The position numbers and the translations under genes were made by a program. The notes under the pieces were generated by a model. It was not told the origin of the DNA and did not search any database. It was given only the letters and a program-made list of their open reading frames with translations. Shown piece by piece: positions 61,972 to 64,000 of a stretch of 64,000 nt of DNA; position 1 is the stretch's first letter; each line of letters begins with the position of its first letter. This stretch comes from Bacillus sp. V59.32b (GTDB taxonomy: Bacteria; Bacillota; Bacilli; Bacillales; DSM-1321). The stretch covers positions 1-64,000 of the forward strand of contig NZ_QVTC01000053.1 of assembly GCF_003429085.1 (NCBI RefSeq), read 5' to 3'.

Positions 61972-63000
61972 TTACTTAATCAGCATGGCATCGCCAAAGC
62001 TGAAAAAGCGGTATTTTTCTTTCACTGCGGTTTCATAGGCATGAAGCACGTGCTCTCGTCCTGCCAACGCACTTATCAACATAATCAATGTTGATTTGGG
62101 CAAATGAAAGTTCGTAATCATTGCATCAATGCCTTTGAACTGATAGCCGGGAAAAATAAAAATGCTTGTCCAGCCGCTTTCTTCTTTAAAAAGGCCATCA
62201 TGTTTGGAAGCGATCGTTTCAAGTGTACGAGTTGACGTCGTGCCGACAGTGATGATCCGGCCGCCGTTTGCTTTTACTTCATTCAGCAACCGGGCCGTTC
62301 CCTCGGTCATTTGATAGAATTCCGCATGCATTTCATGTTCATCCACATCATCCGCACTTACAGGGCGGAAGGTGCCTAAACCAACATGCAACGTGATGAA
62401 AGCGATATGCACGCCTATATCCCGGATTTCTTGCAACAGCTGCTCTGTAAAATGCAGGCCCGCTGTCGGCGCAGCAGCTGAACCCCGCTCTTTCGCATAA
62501 ACAGTTTGGTAGCGGTCCTTGTCATCAAGCTGCTCCTTAATATAAGGAGGAAGCGGCATGCTGCCAAGCTCTTCGAGGATTTCGTAAAAAATACCTTCGT
62601 ATGTGAAATCCAAAATCCGCCCGCCATGCTCTAGTACACCTGTACAAGAAGCCGTCAGTTGTCCGTCACCGAAGACAATTTTAGTCCCCTCTTTGACTCG
62701 CTTTGCGGGTTTAACAAGTGTTTCCCACGCATCCCCGTCTTCCTGCTTCAATAACAGGACTTCTACATTCGCCCCGGTATCCTCTTTGCTGCCGTAAAGC
62801 CGCGCTGGCAACACACGTGTATCGTTCAAAACAAGGCAATCGCCCGGCTGAAAATACTTCGTAACATCTTTAAAGACTTCGTGCCGAATCCCACCTGTTT
62901 CCTTATCCAACACCATCAGCCTGCTTTGTTCCCTGTTTTCCAATGGTACCTGGGCAATCAATTCCTCAGGCAGATCAAAATCAAACAACTCCACCTTCAA
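61972..63000 (-). CDS. queA: S-adenosylmethionine:tRNA ribosyltransferase-isomerase
   Basis: 342 residues. The usual first residues are [21 protein letters not shown] choose the TTG at 62998-63000, as AAAAGGAAG lies about ten bases before it, over the GTG at 63009 that overlaps the site. [20 protein letters not shown], then [20 protein letters not shown], then [20 protein letters not shown] are the family blocks. It moves the ribose of AdoMet to preQ1 in tRNA to give epoxyqueuosine. It is upstream of tgt in the usual order. Confidence 0.96.
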   Translation of the reverse strand: MKVELFDFDLPEELIAQVPLENREQSRLMVLDKETGGIRHEVFKDVTKYFQPGDCLVLNDTRVLPARLYGSKEDTGANVEVLLLKQEDGDAWETLVKPAKRVKEGTKIVFGDGQLTASCTGVLEHGGRILDFTYEGIFYEILEELGSMPLPPYIKEQLDDKDRYQTVYAKERGSAAAPTAGLHFTEQLLQEIRDIGVHIAFITLHVGLGTFRPVSADDVDEHEMHAEFYQMTEGTARLLNEVKANGGRIITVGTTSTRTLETIASKHDGLFKEESGWTSIFIFPGYQFKGIDAMITNFHLPKSTLIMLISALAGREHVLHAYETAVKEKYRFFSFGDAMLIK

Positions 63001-63042
63001 TTTGTCCACTTCCTTTTGTCATGGATGGAGTACATCACTTTT

Positions 63043-63249
63043 TTAACGAAATCGACTGATAAAATAAAGCACAGCCGATAAAACAATACTAATTAAAATC
63101 GAGGTAACGATCGGAAAATAAAACGTCGTGTTTCCTTTTTTGATAAAAATATCGCCCGGAAGCTTGCCAAGGTTTATAAATTTCATCGCAAATCCAATGA
63201 TGAAAATAATCACACCGATTATCATTAATAACTTAGGCAGTCCTGTCAT
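63043..63249 (-). CDS. DUF2905-family small membrane protein
   Basis: 68 residues with two membrane helices ([20 protein letters not shown] and [20 protein letters not shown]) and the conserved [20 protein letters not shown] between them, which is the DUF2905 pattern. The start overlaps the ruvB stop by four bases, so it is coupled to ruvB. The function is unknown; the gene is commonly found between ruvB and queA in Bacillaceae. Confidence 0.88.
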   Translation of the reverse strand: MTGLPKLLMIIGVIIFIIGFAMKFINLGKLPGDIFIKKGNTTFYFPIVTSILISIVLSAVLYFISRFR

Positions 63250-64000
63250 TTGGCAGGTACCTCCAAATTAAAGTGCCGGTACACCAGATCGGTCACCATT
63301 CTTCCCCTCGGTGTACGCTGCAAAAAGCCGATTTGTAGCAGGTACGGCTCATACACATCTTCAATCGTATGAGCTTCCTCGCCGATTGTTGCCGCGATCG
63401 TCTCTAATCCGACCGGGCCGCCGCGGTATTTTTCCATAATGCCTTTAAGTAATTTATGGTCAATATGATCAAGTCCTAAACGGTCGACCTGCATTAATTC
63501 AAGCGCATAGTCCGCAAGCTCGGTCGTAATCGTCCCGTCTCCCCGAACCTGGGCGAAATCCCGCACCCTGCGCAGCAGGCGGTTGGCAATCCTTGGTGTC
63601 CCTCTCGATCTTCTCGCAAGCTCCGAGGCTGCTTGGCTGTCCATTTCAGTTTCCATGATTTCAGCAGTACGCACAACAATTTGTTGCAACTGCTCAACTG
63701 TATAGTATTCAAGACGGCTCAGGACGCCGAAGCGATCTCTGAGCGGTGCAGACAAAGAGCCCGCCCTGGTCGTCGCCCCGACAAGCGTAAATGGTGGCAA
63801 ATCGATCCGGACTGAACGCGCGGACGGACCCTTGCCAATTACAATGTCCAAGCAAAAATCTTCCATCGCGGGATACAGCACTTCCTCTACAGTGCGAGGC
63901 AGCCTGTGAATTTCATCAATGAAGAGCACATCTCCCGGCTCCAACGCGCTTAATATTGCAGCGAGGTCTCCAGGACGTTCAATGGCAGGTCCCGAGGTTG
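63246..64000 (-). CDS. ruvB: Holliday junction DNA helicase RuvB, N-terminal part off the window
   Basis: The last 251 residues are here; the N-terminus with Walker A is past base 64000. The frame reads [20 protein letters not shown] at the edge, then Walker B in [20 protein letters not shown], sensor 1 in [20 protein letters not shown], the Arg finger region in LRDRFGV, and the winged-helix C-terminus ([39 protein letters not shown]). It drives branch migration of Holliday junctions with RuvA. No internal ATG should be taken as the start. Confidence 0.96.
   Translation of the reverse strand, partial: TSGPAIERPGDLAAILSALEPGDVLFIDEIHRLPRTVEEVLYPAMEDFCLDIVIGKGPSARSVRIDLPPFTLVGATTRAGSLSAPLRDRFGVLSRLEYYTVEQLQQIVVRTAEIMETEMDSQAASELARRSRGTPRIANRLLRRVRDFAQVRGDGTITTELADYALELMQVDRLGLDHIDHKLLKGIMEKYRGGPVGLETIAATIGEEAHTIEDVYEPYLLQIGFLQRTPRGRMVTDLVYRHFNLEVPAK

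Overview
The window reads as a chromosomal segment of a spore-forming, low-GC Gram-positive bacterium of the family Bacillaceae (Bacillus sensu lato). The evidence is the core gene order and the RNAs. From 64 kb down to 40 kb the order is ruvB, queA, tgt, yajC, yrzE, yrbG, spoVB, comN, secDF, yrvD, recJ, apt, relA, dtd, yrvJ-like amidase, hisS, aspS, 6S RNA. This is essentially the Bacillus subtilis order, and tcdA (yrvM) follows 15 kb away. Species cannot be named from the sequence alone.

Layout: 0-1.2 kb holds insertion-sequence remnants (IS3 and IS630) that cut off the 3' end of an exopolysaccharide (eps/cps) locus. 1.2-13 kb is that locus, on the minus strand: Wzz-like adaptor, tyrosine kinase, tyrosine phosphatase, a candidate EAR antitermination RNA, galU, an EpsC-type dehydratase, then a decayed stretch (galU fragment, frameshifted pilin-like gene), then sugar transferase, epimerase, two glycosyltransferases, a Wzy/EpsG-like polymerase and a truncated glycosyltransferase. 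13-24.7 kb holds an MFS transporter, a secreted calcium-repeat protein, a complete branched-chain amino acid ABC transporter (livJHMGF) with possible CodY sites, a secreted M14 carboxypeptidase and tcdA. 24.7-39.9 kb is accessory: many small or frameshifted genes, LysE and GNAT proteins, an NlpC/P60 endopeptidase, a TetR-controlled redox group, a lysozyme-like protein, an erythromycin-esterase-like protein, a low-complexity protein and a manganese catalase. 40-64 kb is the conserved core block, with one intruder: an E. coli-type pyrB under a PyrR attenuator between relA and apt.

The most unusual feature is a set of at least eleven intergenic arrays of short units with a period of 20-21 bases. 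Each unit is a T-rich lead, then a fixed word of about 7-10 bases, then about 10 variable bases. At least seven words occur (GTTGCC, CTGCTCGAT, GAGCGATTA, AAGCGAAA/AAACGAAA, CGGTGATAT, TGTAGCG, GGATAATAA). Four of these words recur at two or three separate loci in this window. The arrays lie between genes, in one case inside the transcribed hisS leader. The two largest GTTGCC arrays have a higher-order repeat of five units (101 bases). I do not recognise this as a named repeat family; it is the best candidate here for an undescribed system.

A second theme is decay. Several accessory genes carry single-base frameshifts, often in homopolymer runs, while the housekeeping genes of the core block are all open.
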